Shown in pieces: positions 1 through 13,404 of a DNA stretch of 64,000 bases. Both the position numbers and the translations under genes were made by a program. How positions within the stretch are numbered: position 1 is the first letter of the stretch; each line of letters opens with the position of its first letter. The notes beneath the pieces were generated by a model. That model ran no database searches. It worked only from the letters and a program-made list of their open reading frames with translations, and had not been told where the DNA came from. The stretch comes from Enchytraeus crypticus (Eukaryota; Annelida; Clitellata; Enchytraeida; Enchytraeidae), in the NCBI GenBank assembly GCA_905160935.1, contig CAJHZI010000512.1, forward strand, positions 231,501 to 295,500. Reading direction: 5' to 3'.

Positions 1-21
1 ACTGCTGACGAAATTACTAAG

Positions 22-60
<39 letters not shown>

Positions 61-749
61 TTCTTAGCATTTTTCTCGTGTAGGTACAAAGTCTGCTATT
101 CTGCATGCTTGCCAATCAATATTTAGTTCGGTCTAGGGCGTCATTTTATGTGAGATTGATAAGTTACATGTCTTGTTAAAATGTTGCATGTCTTCTTCAT
201 TGACGAAGTGGCGAAACAGAAGTTTAATTTTGTCAATGATCTGTTTATTTTCTTGTCTATTCTTCTCTATCGCATCTTTATACAAAGATTTCAAGACAAG
301 AAGAGCGAAGAGAGCTCTGCATCTCTGCCCAGAGTGCACAAAGAGAGAGAGAGATATTATTAGATTCAGCAGTGTCAATCATTTCTCAGGTCAATCAGGG
401 TCAATAGGGAAAAAACTTTTAAAGATTACAAGTATTAATCGAGCCGGAGGTCCGGTTCTTCAGTGGACTGAATCCACTCCTCTCTGTTGTCAGGGATGAC
501 GTTGATGATCCACTGGAGTTGATATCCAGTGGCGTCCTTCAACTTAGTCAATGCTTGAGATGAAAAATTAAATTTTACAGCTAATTTCATGGAAGACTTC
601 CATGCCTGTTAAACAGCATTTAGATCTATTGGGAGAGAGAGAGTGAGAGAGAGAGAGAACTATGTTTATTGAAGTACACATACAAGTATACATACATCAC
701 AAGGTCATCAAAGAGGGTATATATACCCTATCTAGTTGACAGCCAGTAT

Positions 750-1000
750 TGGCCACTAATCGAGTCTATATCTAGCTAAGAGACTAACTGAAGCTAATAG
801 CCTATATTTAGATATAAGAACCTATATTTAGCTAAGAGTCTAAATGTAGATTAGAACCTATATTTAGCAATAAGAGCCTATATGCAGCTGTATGAGAATA
901 TATGCAGCTGCAAGAGCCTATATTTAGCTATAAGAGCCTATATGTAACTATAAGAGCCTATATGTAGCTATAAGAGCTTATATGTAGCTTAGAGCCTAAG
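750..1000 (+). repeat. 20-bp minisatellite
   Basis: Unit near GAGCCTATATGTAGCTATAA, about 11 diverged copies. Confidence 0.75.
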
Positions 1001-1009
1001 TTATTGCTA

Positions 1010-1070
1010 CTGCAATGCTACAGCAATGTTATTATAAGGCTAATGTAGCAGTATTACTACTAGTGTTATC
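1010..1070 (+). repeat. Dispersed short repeat, also at 10850-10915
   Basis: AATGCTACAGCAATG, then TTATAAGGCTAATGTAGCAG, almost identical at both places. Confidence 0.65.
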
Positions 1071-1079
1071 CTGTAAGCT

Positions 1080-2090
1080 GATACCTCAATGACGCCATGG
1101 CAGTGATTTGAACCTATGGTCTGCTGCCTAGCAGACTAGAATATAATGAATTATACCAACTCGAATATATTCATCATATAGTCTGCTAATTAGTCTGTAA
1201 TTAAGTCTGTATGTAGGCCTATACTGTAATTAATCATCAAACAAATATCTTCAACGATAACCTGGTAGGCGCCTAAATGCAATTGTTTAGACTCACGTTG
1301 ACAAAACCATGAGAAATGCGATCACTCAAGTCGCACTGAGGAAATGTATTGGAGAATTTCTGCGATATTGCATCGTCACCATCTAGTCGTCTTTCACTTT
1401 TCTCAATACAGACTAAAACCTTTGTAAAAACGTCGACTCATCTTTCATCCATTGTCTTACGGGAATTCATCGGATTATAAAACAATTCTGCGTTATTTAT
1501 CGAGCTGGAACTGTTGTGTAAAATTGTCTAGAATGTGAGATAGAATATTATCCAATAATGCGAATGGTATAAAATTTATTTAATGGAATAAACTGCCACA
1601 CTTGATTAATTTGGATTCACAGAAAGGAAGATTTTACAATTGCTGTAAGGGATTTTTAATACTATTTGCATTTTAATTAAATCAATTGATCATTGCAGCA
1701 GCTGTATTAGTTTTACTCTGTGTAATTGTCCTGTGTGAATTTTATTTTATGTAAATGTATTTATTTTTTTAATATTTAATTATTTCAAGCTTAAAATTAT
1801 AGGAGGCAGAGTTTTGCGCATTGATGGAGCGTGCTGAGAAAAATCTAGAGATCTCGTTTCAAATCTCAGATCAGTCAGTAACAAATGAAAGTCAAGTTAT
1901 TGAAACACATTAGTAATTCTTATGTCATTTCAAGCGACAATGCAATAAAAATAAACAATTATAACTAGATACGTAGAAATAAATAACGAAACAATAAAGG
2001 CAACAACTTCGGAAGGGGAACTGTTTAAATACATATAGGCCTACTATTGTTATTCTTATCTATGACTATCAATATATTCCTAATGCAATA
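1080..2090. other. Intergenic, no feature seen
   Basis: AT-rich unique-looking sequence; no coding frame or repeat family recognised. Confidence 0.6.
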
Positions 2091-2093
2091 GAG

Positions 2094-2134
<41 letters not shown>

Positions 2135-2208
2135 CAATAATTAATACGAATATAATTAAATATAGAATATCATTACATTAAAAGAATAAATTAATAATAA
2201 TGATAATA

Positions 2209-2239
<31 letters not shown>

Positions 2240-2635
2240 TATAAGTACGTCACACGTAGGTAGTTAAATAAGACATTTCCCACTACTCTGTGCAAAAATT
2301 CAGAATTTGCCTAATTGAGAGATATTTGTGAAATCTTGAGGGGGTTAGGGGGCGGGGGTTAATAGGATTGGCCAGAACTCGGGGCTGGACCCCCCACTTC
2401 TACCGGATTTGATGATTAGAGGATTGCTGGACGGCTGGAGGGTGTAACGATCTCTCTGAAGGACGCTTTAATAATGATCAGTCCATGAAAAGAACATTTT
2501 CTTCCAGATAATCGAACCGTTTTATGGTTTCCCGGTAACAAGACGATCCGAGTCCAAGAATGAGTGGGGATATTCGAACAACGTATAAATAATAAAGAAA
2601 AAGTTATCTTAATGATTTTCTGTTGCATATATATC

Positions 2636-2812
2636 ATCATCATCATCTTCCCTTAATCCCAATTTAACCAGGGTCGGGATACGAATAGACTTTCTAAATC
2701 CATTCGTTTAAGTTTTGTAGTAATTACTGGAGCCTAGGCGCTCACCAACCGAATGCCCATTCTGACGTTGGTATGAATCTTAGTGCGTTAGTCGCCTTCT
2801 ACGACACGTGCA
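2636..2812 (-). mobile_element. (GAT)n-tailed repeat, 3' end
   Basis: Minus-strand 3' end starting at ATCATCATCATC, then CCCAATTTAACCAGGGTCGG, AGCCTAGGCGCTCACC and the TCGCCTTCTACGACACGTG part. Confidence 0.65.
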
Positions 2813-2820
2813 GTCACCGG

Positions 2821-2873
2821 TTATATATATGTTGCATATATATATATGTATATATATATGCAATATATATATA

Positions 2874-2930
<57 letters not shown>
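2821..2930. repeat. (TA)n microsatellite
   Basis: Long AT alternation. Other (TA)n tracts: 28-53, 4466-4531, 4707-4771, 4885-4950, 11697-11760, 22051-22096, 48568-48770, 48846-48963, 56563-56616. (CA)n at 4666-4706; (AAT)n at 2098-2250. Confidence 0.95.
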
Positions 2931-2931
<1 letters not shown>

Positions 2932-3814
2932 TATGGGCATGCATTTCCTCGCTACAAATGAAGATGTGCCTACCAGAGTCTCTGGACTAGGGATCGAATC
3001 CGCGTCTGCTCATTTGTTACACACTTCATCTTGTGCACTACCAGTGTAAAGTAATTGAAACGGGAGGTGTTATTATTATTTTTGTACACTTGCAAGTTAG
3101 TATAACAGCCTCGTCTATTTACGAAATGTTGTGCTATATTGTCATTGTACTTGCCTTTGTGGGCTGAGAAATTTGTGATAAATGTAGATATTGATTGTTC
3201 GCCAAATTGACTTAACGTCAGCCCAAGAGGGTCATTTATTGCTCTATATGAAATATTGAATGTGCTGCGGTGGGTCTTCAAAACGTCGCCTTCTGGAAGC
3301 GAATCGAACTATTTGCATTTCAGTAGCCATTAAGCGCTCTACTGTGTATTCTTAAATATTTGCTCTGAGAAATAGGTTTTATTTTTCGTTATTGGCTGGT
3401 CTAGCCTACTCTAGATATTCTGTGTAACCCTCTGTCTCTCTCAGTTTCTGTCTAGTGGCAGGTCCATGCCATACAATTTTAATTCTCTCGAATTCCTTCT
3501 GTTACAATCTGCTCGCTAAAAAGCTAGTGCATATCCTAAAATAGCTCTAATCAAAATCGTCCCGTAAATGTTTATTTTCCATTTAAATCATAATAGAAAA
3601 ATTATTGATTTTGGTCAATGAAAATGTAATTTGAAGTTCATAAATTTTTGTAATTAAATGCAAAACATCTTCAGTAAATTCGTAAAAATATTTCCATGTT
3701 TCTAAACATTTTATTATTATTAAAAACCTCAAACAAACACTGTGATGTAATTGGCATCGAACCATTACCGCGAAATCAAATTTATTACCTGTTTCCTTAT
3801 TATTATTATAATAA

Positions 3815-4045
3815 TCATCATCATGTTCTTCCCCTGAATCCCAGTTTATCTAGACTCGGGATACGAATTACTTTTCCATTTGCTTTAGCGATTTTTGTAG
3901 CAATGTCTGGAGCCTAGGCCCTCACCAAGCAAATGCCTTTTCTTATGTTGATTTTGATCTTAGCGCTTTGTCGCCTTTTACAACACGTTCAGTTCACGGT
4001 TGGTCTATTCTTCAGCAAATAGGACACAATACGGTTAACCGTTTT
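3815..4045 (-). mobile_element. (GAT)n-tailed repeat, longer 3' end
   Basis: Reaches further 5' than most copies: it includes CACGGTTGGTCTATTCTTCA and GGACACAATACGG. Confidence 0.65.
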
Positions 4046-4463
4046 TCTTAAGATACAAAATTATAATATAGTATAATTTAGATACAGCGGTATGCCACTG
4101 GCTGTGACACAGTATGATAGTTAAGTAGTCTTATAAATTAACTTGGCGGGATGGTTTTACTACTCGAGAGTTCACAGTGAGTCCAGACTAGTGATCATTT
4201 AAAGGTCAATCTGCGCTTCCGGTGTGGGTCCGATAGAACGTTTTATGGACCTTCCAGATCCTGGTTTCAATCCCTACCATGGATATTAAATTCATCGAAT
4301 AAGTTGTCAATAGTATAGTAAATTACGTTTCGAGCGCAACCTTGATGCAATCTAGTAGTTAAAGAGCTCAAGATGTTAAGTGATTTCAAAGAAAAATGTA
4401 CATAAACTATTTTAATATAATCTCGACATTTTCTAGTAAAATTTAGAATTAGGCTTAATTAGG

Positions 4464-4507
<44 letters not shown>

Positions 4508-4660
4508 GTATATATATATATATATATATATCTTAGTGCACTGCCCACTGGTAGGTCCATGGTATATAATGCCTCCACTCTTCTCTGTCTTCCGCCTTCC
4601 TCTTCATTTCCTTTCCACATACGAGTGGGTCTTTAAATCATCTAACATACCTAATCTTAT

Positions 4661-4717
<57 letters not shown>

Positions 4718-4721
4718 CTGT

Positions 4722-4771
<50 letters not shown>

Positions 4772-4773
<2 letters not shown>

Positions 4774-4883
4774 GGACTGACTGATGGATGATATGATGTA
4801 TGACAGAGAGCAGAGAGGATTTGAGACAGTCTATTCATATCCCGAACTGCGATAAACTGGGATTCAAGGGAAGATGATGATGA

Positions 4884-4888
<5 letters not shown>
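4772..4888 (+). mobile_element. (GAT)n-tailed repeat, variant
   Basis: Plus strand, GGGACTGACTGATGG...TAAACTGGGATTCAAGGG and (GAT)n. It is embedded between two (TA)n tracts. Confidence 0.6.
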
Positions 4889-4953
<65 letters not shown>

Positions 4954-5462
4954 ATATACATGTATAGATATCAAGGACTGCAGTAACTCTAGTCACATAG
5001 ACTTCATGGTAAGTTCCAGTGATCAGAGCTTTTATGTGCGTGCACTGAATTGTAATTCAATAGCCTCTCAAGCTCTGGAATCACCCGGCTGGGAAATTCC
5101 GCTGTTAAGGAGTTTTAGGATTACAATCTATCGGTAGTTTTATTTCGAGGTCAAGCTTATAACTCTGCTCGATATGAGATTTTCTCTTAAAATCAAGTAG
5201 CCTTTTAATATTAAGAATTATTTCCGATTCTCACAGAAAATCTTCGTTTCAGTTAAATATCTGAAGGGGTCTAAATTACCACCACTATTGTGGCGTTTAG
5301 CTGTTTTACTTGTTATCGGAGGCATCAATGCTCGTCGAGAGCTTTTTAACATTTAGCAACTTTCATTCAGTCTAAATTTTTCTCTACGCTGGACTACATT
5401 TGCATATAAAGAAATCGCACCACAAAATCTACGCTTGTCATGTAGAAATGAAATGGAAAAAG

Positions 5463-5590
5463 CTAAAAAAACTTAAGGTTAACGTCGGTTTCCTCACTCG
5501 AGAACAATGTCAGTGACGGGAGAGCCCAGAATTTGAACCCCGTACGTACTGATCCGCGTTCGAGTATCAAACCGCCATTGGCTCCAGCCA
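5463..5590 (-). mobile_element. SINE family A (tRNA-derived), copy 1
   Basis: Defining copy. On the minus strand: a tRNA-like head (TGGAGCCAATGGCGG..., B box GGGGTTCAAATTC), then a conserved tail CGTCACTGACATTG...GAGTGAGGAAACCGACGTTAACC and a short A/T end. Other window copies share a head of TAGTGGCGAAGTCGGTAAGA. Confidence 0.8.
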
Positions 5591-5834
5591 AGAGAAGATG
5601 AAATGGAATTAAAAGTTATATTATTGATCTGTTGATTACCAGGATACTGGGAGAGATATAGAGTACAACGTAGTTTTAATTATTTGATGGTTATATGGAA
5701 GGTCTGTCGTATACTAATAGATTTATTTCTACCATCGAAACGGAAGATATAATTCCATATTTCTCTTGTAGGACAAAATGTCAAATAAATCCGTTCATAT
5801 GATTGGACATTGAATAGAATCATTTATATGACTC

Positions 5835-6400
5835 TAGCGTTTCCCGGTGCTTCTATATGTTTCGTATTTGTTTTCATATGCTTCTAGATTTTTATAGCCG
5901 TTTCCAGTGAATTTGTACCTTTCCAGTTGTTTCTATATGTTTCTAGGAGAGTTGCTTTGTTCTTGTCCAGTTGTTTCAATATGTAAGCTTTTCTAGTTGT
6001 TTTAGCAGTTTCTAGTTGTAGTTTGTGTTTCTATTTCTTTACATACATGTATAGTAAAAGCTGTTTCTAGGTATTTCAAATTGTTTCAATGTGTTTTTAG
6101 TTGTTCCAATGTGTTTTCTAGTTGTTTCATTTTGTTTCTAATTGTTCCAATGTGTTTTCAGTTGTTCCAATGTGTTTCAAGTTTTTTCAATGTGTTTTCA
6201 GTTGTTCCAACGTGTTTCTAGTTGTTCCATTGTTTTTCAAGTTGTTCCAATGTTGTAAACACATGCGGTATGTCATGTGTGTAACTATACGGAATAGAAA
6301 AAAAGTGTTTCAAGTTGTTCCAATGTGTTTCTAGTTGTTCCAACGTCCTTCCAGTTGTTCCAATGTGTTTCCAGGTGTTTCTAGAAGCTTCTAGAAGCTC
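5835..6400 (+). repeat. ~22-bp degenerate minisatellite
   Basis: Unit GTTTCTAGTTGTTCCAATGT with many variants over ~560 bp. Confidence 0.75.
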
Positions 6401-6584
6401 TAGGGGTTCGGTACATTCCTAAAAGCTTCTTGCTGCTATGATTTATACGGAAGTTTCGCGGAACTATCATAACTCATATTTAAATCCCATCTTTTCACTT
6501 CACTTCTGATATAAAATCCAAGACAATTTTAATGATCAATGTTCTTCGCTTAATGCTTTTCCAAGTTCTTAAGTTAGGATTTTA

Positions 6585-6972
6585 CTTGCCGGTGTATGGG
6601 GGAACAGCACCACGTTGTCAGGGTATTACCTGACGGGGTATGGGGAAACAGCACCCCGTTGTCAGGGTATTACCTGACGGTGTTTGGAGGAACAGTAACC
6701 CGTTGTCAGGGTGTTACCTGCCGATGTAGCGAGGAAACAGTGCCCCGTTGTCAGGGTATTACCTGACGGTGTTTGGAGGAACAGTAACCCGTTGTCAGGG
6801 TGTTACCTGCCGATGTAGCGAGGAAACAGAGCCCCGTTGTCAGGGTATTACCTGACGGGGTTTGGGGGAACAGTAACCCGTTGTCAGTGTGTTACCTGCC
6901 GATTTATCGGGCGAATAGTAACCCGTTGTCAGGGTATTACCTGACGATTTATAGCGGAAATAGTACCCCGAT
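6585..6972 (+). repeat. 44-bp minisatellite with a hairpin in each unit
   Basis: About 8-9 copies. Each has GTTGTCAGG-GTATTA-CCTGACGG, a 6-bp perfect stem, plus GGAAACAGCACCCC-type spacing. Two unit types alternate. Confidence 0.85.
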
Positions 6973-7261
6973 GATGACAATGATAATAAAGCTTCTGCTT
7001 CCTATTTGAATCAATTCGAATTTTTAAAATTCATGGTTTTGATTAAATTTCATAGTTTTGCAAAATACATAGTTATGAATGAAATTCGAATTGTCTATAT
7101 CTTCCAGGTGTACTATTACCTGTACTATTTTGTGTTTAATTTACGGATGGACTAGGTTGAAGTTAGATTTGTCGACTTTCCGTGTGTGTGTATGTGTGTT
7201 TATGTGCACGTGTTTCTATGCGTGTATGTGTGTGTATGTGTGTATATGTGTGTGTGTTAAA

Positions 7262-8520
7262 ATGGTCAAACATCACTTATTTTCTCTGTCTATCTTATTT
7301 ACCCATTCAATGGTTGTAGAACATTTTACAGACCTCTCGTTCATGTGCTTATTTATCTCCACGCCTATTATTACCTATGATAAATGACTTCTAAGATACC
7401 AAGTAACCTGAGATTGGATAGAATTTCTCTTTCTCTCAAAATCAATAATTTTTAAAATAAATCTCATAAATACTAAAAAGTTTCTTTCAATTCGCTCTAA
7501 CATTTGTTTGTATTTTGTGGTTTCTCAACGTTAGTTAAATGCAAACCATGCAACAAAAGTCCTCGTAACTAGACACATTTAAATAACTTTAGATTTATTG
7601 ATTAATTGCCGACGATTATTGTTGTTGATAACACTGGGCGGTACTAATAATCAATACACCTTTTACTATCTTCTAAAACAGTTCATGATGTCCTCTGTCG
7701 CCATGATGTAATAAATCACCGTTATTAATTCCTATTGATAATATATATATATATAACACTGCAAGAATGCATGCTACAATACAGAGTAATGTATTTGAAC
7801 CCGATTTCATGCGGAATGTTTAAGATTGAACCAAACAAATACCATAAGTTTCACAAGAGTCGTCTAAAGCAGATGATGAGAAAAGCAACGAACAGTTCTT
7901 CACTCATATTCACGATTGATCAAACAAGAATACTAAACTATTCGTAAACCAACTTTAAATTAGCTATTTATATTTACTATTATATTATTAACTATTACTT
8001 AGCTTTTCGGACAAAATTAGTGGTTGTACTAGACAGATCAGTTTTATTTTTTTATATTTAAAAAAAGTGTGCATTATCACTGTAAATCATAAATGCATGA
8101 AATATCGCAGGTATTATGATCACGGAGCTTTTGAAGACGACCAGGATTAACACTTTTTTGAATCGCAAGCCTCTTGTTTACAGCATACAATGTGCTACCG
8201 ACTAGCCTGCTAAATATTAAGCTTTTCGAAGAAGGGGCGAGCATAGAATTTGAACTCAACATCTACCGATCAACTGTCGAACATTTTATCAATAGCCACC
8301 GGCAAAGTCCAATTAATCTGATGTAAGTTGTATCAATAGCAATGCACTAGTCAGCTTGAAATAGAAACCTATTATCCGTATTTGCCAGCAAGGCAGTATA
8401 CCATGCTCCAATACTTAGTAAAATTTAACAAGCCCACTTTGTATTGGACGTGGAACACTGTCTATTAAACCCTGCAATGAAAAGCTTAAACCTAAATATA
8501 TCTTTACTTTCATTCTGTAA
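7262..8520. other. Intergenic, no feature seen
   Basis: AT-rich, short frames only; a TG-rich tract precedes it (7185-7260). Confidence 0.6.
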
Positions 8521-8524
8521 TATT

Positions 8525-8995
8525 GTTAATTACACATCTAATCGCTCGTTTCAGTTTCATATTAATTAAAATTTGAAGCTAAAAATAAATTCATTCAAGA
8601 AAATCTTTTATTTTTACATCAAATCAGCAATTTTTGCCGTCATTATTAAATTTCATTTTAAAAAATTAATTTATTATAATAAATTTCAGCTTCTTTGTGT
8701 GGAATTAGGTTAGATGTGGACATTCATTGTCGTACTGGTTTGATGGCTGAGTTGATGGCGAGCTTGCTTGGCAGCCTCAAGGTCATCATATTCAGCAGTG
8801 CAGGCTAGGCTTCAACACTTGCATTAGTTTTAATTTATTAAAATTAATTAAATTATTTTCTGAAGTTTAATAATGTCTCATTCACGGCAAAAATTTTTAT
8901 TCGATGTAAGAAATAAAAGATTTTCTTGAATGAATTTATTTTTAATTTGAAATTTAAATGAATTTGAAACTGACTCGAACGACTGGATGTGTTAT
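8525..8995. mobile_element. Inverted-repeat (foldback/MITE-like) element
   Basis: The arms, 8525-8690 and 8830-8995, are ~165-bp reverse complements of each other. For example, ATTCATTCAAGAAAATCTTT on the left pairs with AAAGATTTTCTTGAATGAAT on the right. The loop is ~135 bp (TTAGATGTGGACATTC...CTAGGCTTCAACACTTG). No coding potential. Confidence 0.75.
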
Positions 8996-9478
8996 TAAAA
9001 CATTACAGTTATTTTCTAACGTATCCTCCATGAAAAATAATGCAGTCCCTATTAGCTTTTGCAAATCAAAACCGTCAAAAATTCTGATAATAATTCAGTG
9101 ATTTAGTAGCTTAGAATATCGCAACGTAACGGCTAGCAAAATTTTAACGTATATCCCATAGATTTCAGCAAACAAAAGACTCGATTAGGTTGATTGTTGT
9201 ATTGGTAGGAATTCTTTCACATAGGTTGAAATTTCGAATCTACTGCAGTCTAAACTTTTCATTGTTTCAGTTGTAATAATAACTTAGGCCATATTCCGCG
9301 AAATCGTAATTTACTACTTTATAGTGTAAGCATATTTACAATAGCAAAAATAGCAACGGCAAAACAACACGAAATATAAGTGTTATCGTAGTCCGTGACA
9401 ACATTTAACACCGCTAAACCAATATCAGTTTGTGGAGATCAGTATTATTTCTATTAGTTTTACTAACTACACATTTAT

Positions 9479-9514
9479 CTACTAACTGACAACATTATCG
9501 TTGTCAGTTAGTAG
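9479..9514. other. Perfect 15-bp hairpin
   Basis: CTACTAACTGACAAC, 6-nt loop ATTATC, GTTGTCAGTTAGTAG. Not followed by a T-run. Confidence 0.8.
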
Positions 9515-9519
9515 AGACG

Positions 9520-10370
9520 AATATTCAAGGAAGGAAAGTAGATTTGCTCGTTGGTAAAATATAATAAAATACCGGATCCTTTTCTGTATCCTAAGAATAA
9601 AATTTTTCTCTTTTCGTTATAATCTTGTTGGTTTTTGTTATTCGTTATTATTTGTACCTGTATATGTCTGCAATAAAGCGATTTGGTTTTGACTATAGTT
9701 GTAACATATTCAAGCTAAATCGACTAAAGATTTTCTATATTGCTACTACTATATGAGCATTTTATTTCTTTTCACTGAACATGTCCTGATTTTTCTTTTT
9801 GTTACATTCCATTACGATTTTAACTGATTAAAAACTTCATGTTCCCACCTCCCGGCATGATGCCACGTTACAAAATGCTAATCCATTTTAAATTTTACTT
9901 GCCGCTACTTTCAATGAAAGGATGAAATAGACAATATCTTAAATCCCCCAAAAATATCCGGTTTCCGATTTCTCGTTTATTTCTGAAATATTTCGCAGCA
10001 GATTTCAGGCGCTATTCCATTCTTTTATATGACTCTAGCGTAATTTTTGCGTACATCCGGTCTGGTAAACTATCGACTGGCTCTTCCAATTGTCATATTA
10101 AAACGAAGCACTCTGCTGAATTGTATGCACTCATTGCAAGCAGCTGATATGCTTTTATACAGCATTACAAAAACATACACTACAATTCGCCAAGCATTTT
10201 CTTTATTTCCTGTTTGTGATGGTAAACTCTTTCAGTTCAGCCGTATTACATTTCCCGGCCTTTTTGATTCTAATTGTATCGTATTGTTTTGTTTTCCGGG
10301 TCCATTAAAGCAGAGAAGTTTATATGACTATCTCTCAATAGAGTGGCGTCACTGGTTCTCTCTCTCTCTC
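9520..10370. other. Intergenic, no gene seen
   Basis: A 138-codon frame at 10047 has no recognisable domain, and its end is (CT)n and repeat F, so it is not called. Confidence 0.55.
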
Positions 10371-10371
10371 T

Positions 10372-10555
10372 CTCTTAGTGCAATGCCTACTGGCAGGTCC
10401 ATGGTATATATAACGTCTCCACTCTTCTCTGTCGTCCGCTTTCCTCTTCAGGTCTACATTTGAGTGGTTCTAACATATCAAATCTTAGCCTGCATTTTGC
10501 CTCTTTTTCCTCCATTCTACCTTCTATGACCTCTTTTAGTAGTCTCCCCCCCTTT
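10372..10555 (-). repeat. Dispersed repeat F, variant block
   Basis: Contains CTACTGGCAGGTCCATGG...CTCCACTCTTCTCTGTC, preceded by (CT)n. The same block is at 4530-4660, and a fragment at ~3450-3470. Confidence 0.55.
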
Positions 10556-10576
10556 GAATATATCCTATCCAACTAA

Positions 10577-10714
10577 TGCTAAAAAGCTAAAAAAGTTAAG
10601 GTTAACGTCAGTTTCCCCACTTAAAAGCGATGTCAGTGACGGGCGAACCCAGGATTTGAACCCGCATCAACTGATCCGCGGTCGAGTATCTTACCGACTT
10701 CGCCACTGGCTCCA
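10577..10714 (-). mobile_element. SINE family A, copy 2
   Basis: Full-length copy with head and tail; minus strand; lies in intergenic DNA. Confidence 0.8.
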
Positions 10715-10919
10715 ACACTTCTTCCTATTTATTAATGCGTTGATAATTATATATCTCTACCAACTCTCTCCATCAACTCAGCTCATTACTGCAACAAACT
10801 CCAGTACTGAAGTTTACATGACACTTCAATGAAGCATTGTAGAATAAGAGTTAATGCTACAGCAATGCTACAGCAATGCTATTATAAGGCTAATGTAGCA
10901 GTATTATTACTGTTATAAT

Positions 10920-11694
10920 GCTATTTAAATTCGAAAGAAACGTGTCGTAATGTTTATGCAAAAACAATGCCGTATAGCAATGGCTTCATCTAATTCTTCA
11001 TTTAAATGACTAAATGTTTAAAGAATTATTGAAGTAGACTTATGTTTGAATTATTTGCTTCCTAAGATATGAATATGATTAAAGCTAATTAATTCTTATT
11101 ATGCCTAAGCGGAGTCCGTAAAGTGCTTTTTAAAATTATGTATATTTGTTTCGTGAGCCTTTTCGGTTTTCTTCGAATTCGAATTAAAAGCTGTACATTG
11201 CATACATGACTTAATGGAGACTTAATCTATTGACTTTATCACTTGGAGCTATCAGAGTCTCGAAATCCAGTTTCCATTCACTGGATTTACTCAATCCTGT
11301 GCAGAATTGGGACAGACACGGACTGGATGTCCATTTTTCTTGTCATCGTCACGGATCGTAACGATGCTCGGTGTATATCTTCCATTAATCATTCCATGTG
11401 AATGGATTACAGGACTCGATCCCTACTTACAGGTCCTTCCAATCTTCTTCCAATTATCCATCAGCTTCTTCATAGTCCTGTTCTTCATGCTCCTGTCTTT
11501 TCCTCTCTCAGTGCGTTCTCCACTTACTATATTATCATACCAGGAGTTTACGTTTCTCTAGGACTGAAACAGCAGTCTATGCAATGATAACTGTGCAAAT
11601 ATTCTGCTTTAAACTTAACTCTCTTTCTCCGACATTCTCTTTCTCTATTTCTCTCTCTATCTCTTTCTCTCTGGTGCTGGGATGTATATGATAA

Positions 11695-11759
<65 letters not shown>

Positions 11760-12900
11760 AGTGGTGGGATGCACTGATATATACATGTAGTCTATGTGAT
11801 TTTATGTCATCGTAATCAATCAATCAACCAGTCATCAATCAATCAAATCATTTGACAGAAAAATGGGTGCAATTGAAACGTAAATTCGTAATGCCCAAAA
11901 GTTCAAGGCTTGTATTTTGATGGCGTTTTGTTTATTTACTAGTTGGATGAACTAGTTAGTAGAGCACTTGCTTGACAGTCAAGAGGTCTCAAGTTCGAAG
12001 ACAAATAGAAGCATCTCTGATAATGTCGTAGAGAAGTGGGTTTAGATGTTAAATATAGCTTAACTTAGTTCATATAAGTCTCAATTTCTCCTCTCTTCAC
12101 ATTTCCATCATTTCTTTAATACAAATATTGACTAGTTCTTCTACCTTCTTTCTGCGTTGCTCTCACCCGTCTTGAAAACAAATTTTCGCAATTTTATTTC
12201 AGCAAGAATTTTTTAAATCAAAACAGTTTAGCAAATGTGGGCGTTCTATAGTTATTAGTTTCACATAATATATTCGCAGTGACGTAGGGGGGGGGGGGTG
12301 CAGAAGGGTGAGGAAGGAAGGGGCAGGGGTAGGAGGGGAGTCAGGAGGGCAAGAGTCCCCAAGATACTCTGTAAAATTTTATGAAGACCATAATTCAAGT
12401 GTGCCAACTGTTTAAGGTATACGCCTCTATTTCTAGTGCCTCCCCGTGATTAATGCCTCTCCTCCAATATTAAATCCTAGCTACGCCTCTATAGGATAGA
12501 TTAGGCATTCTAATATAAGCACAGCATAATTAGACCTATTAGCGTTTCTCCTACATTATTTCGGGCTTTCTCTTAATTTAATACCTCTTAATCGTCAGCC
12601 TAGCTGCTTTCCTCTGAGCGCCTATCAGCTATCTAACGGTCACATTAACCGATCAGTTTTAGAAATCTCTTTCCAAGTCTTTTAAATTGGCGAAATGAAC
12701 TGACTGGATTGGACATCTGAAAATTGAGCTAATTTTCTTTTCAGCGTATACGCAGATATTTCGAGAAAGCTTTTCGATTATGCATCGCTAAAGTTTAATT
12801 GTACCTTCTGGCCCTTCCGGAGCCGATTGTCGCAATATTTGAAATATTTCCTTTCATTCTGAGATAAAGAGATTTATACACAAGAAACGATTTAGTAGAC
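10920..12900. other. Intergenic with G-rich patch and tRNA-like scrap
   Basis: Holds a (TA)n tract, a weak tRNA-like piece at 11945-12000 (AACTAGTTAGTAGAGC...CAAGTTCGA), and a purine-rich patch at 12285-12355 with 12 consecutive G. Otherwise nothing. Confidence 0.55.
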
Positions 12901-12914
12901 GTAATTGCGTAAAC

Positions 12915-13045
12915 AGGTGTAGGCCTACATGTGTATTTAGGCCTACATGTGTATTTAGGCCTACATGTGTATTTAAGCCTACACGTGTATTTAGGTCTAC
13001 ATGTGTATTTAGGCCTACACGTGTATTTAGGCCTACATGTACAGT
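12915..13045 (+). repeat. 19-bp minisatellite
   Basis: Unit AGGCCTACATGTGTATTT, 7 copies. Confidence 0.8.
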
Positions 13046-13404
13046 ATTTATTTTACCGATCCACTAATCTGTAATATAGGTTAACCCTAGCTTAAAGGTA
13101 AATTCTTGCGTAATATATCCTGCTATGCTCAGCATTTAATTAGAAAATAGACCAAGCGTAAACTGTTCTCGTTAGTAAGAGACCACCAACAGAGACACTA
13201 GGCTTTTACTTTGTACTATAAAAGTCTGTACATCTGCGATTCAGCTAAATTTTCTGATAATTGGTAAAATACCAGTTAACCTTTAGATAGTTATCTAAAC
13301 TATCAATGTGCAGATATACAGTAAACTATCTATCCTATCGAAGCAATCAATAGCTATCTGTGCTTGTGAGTCTTTTGTGCTTACTGCTTAGTTATATAAT
13401 TTCT

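Noticed and set aside
10047-10463. 138-codon frame
   Set aside because: No domain; ends in (CT)n and repeat F; no splice or promoter support.
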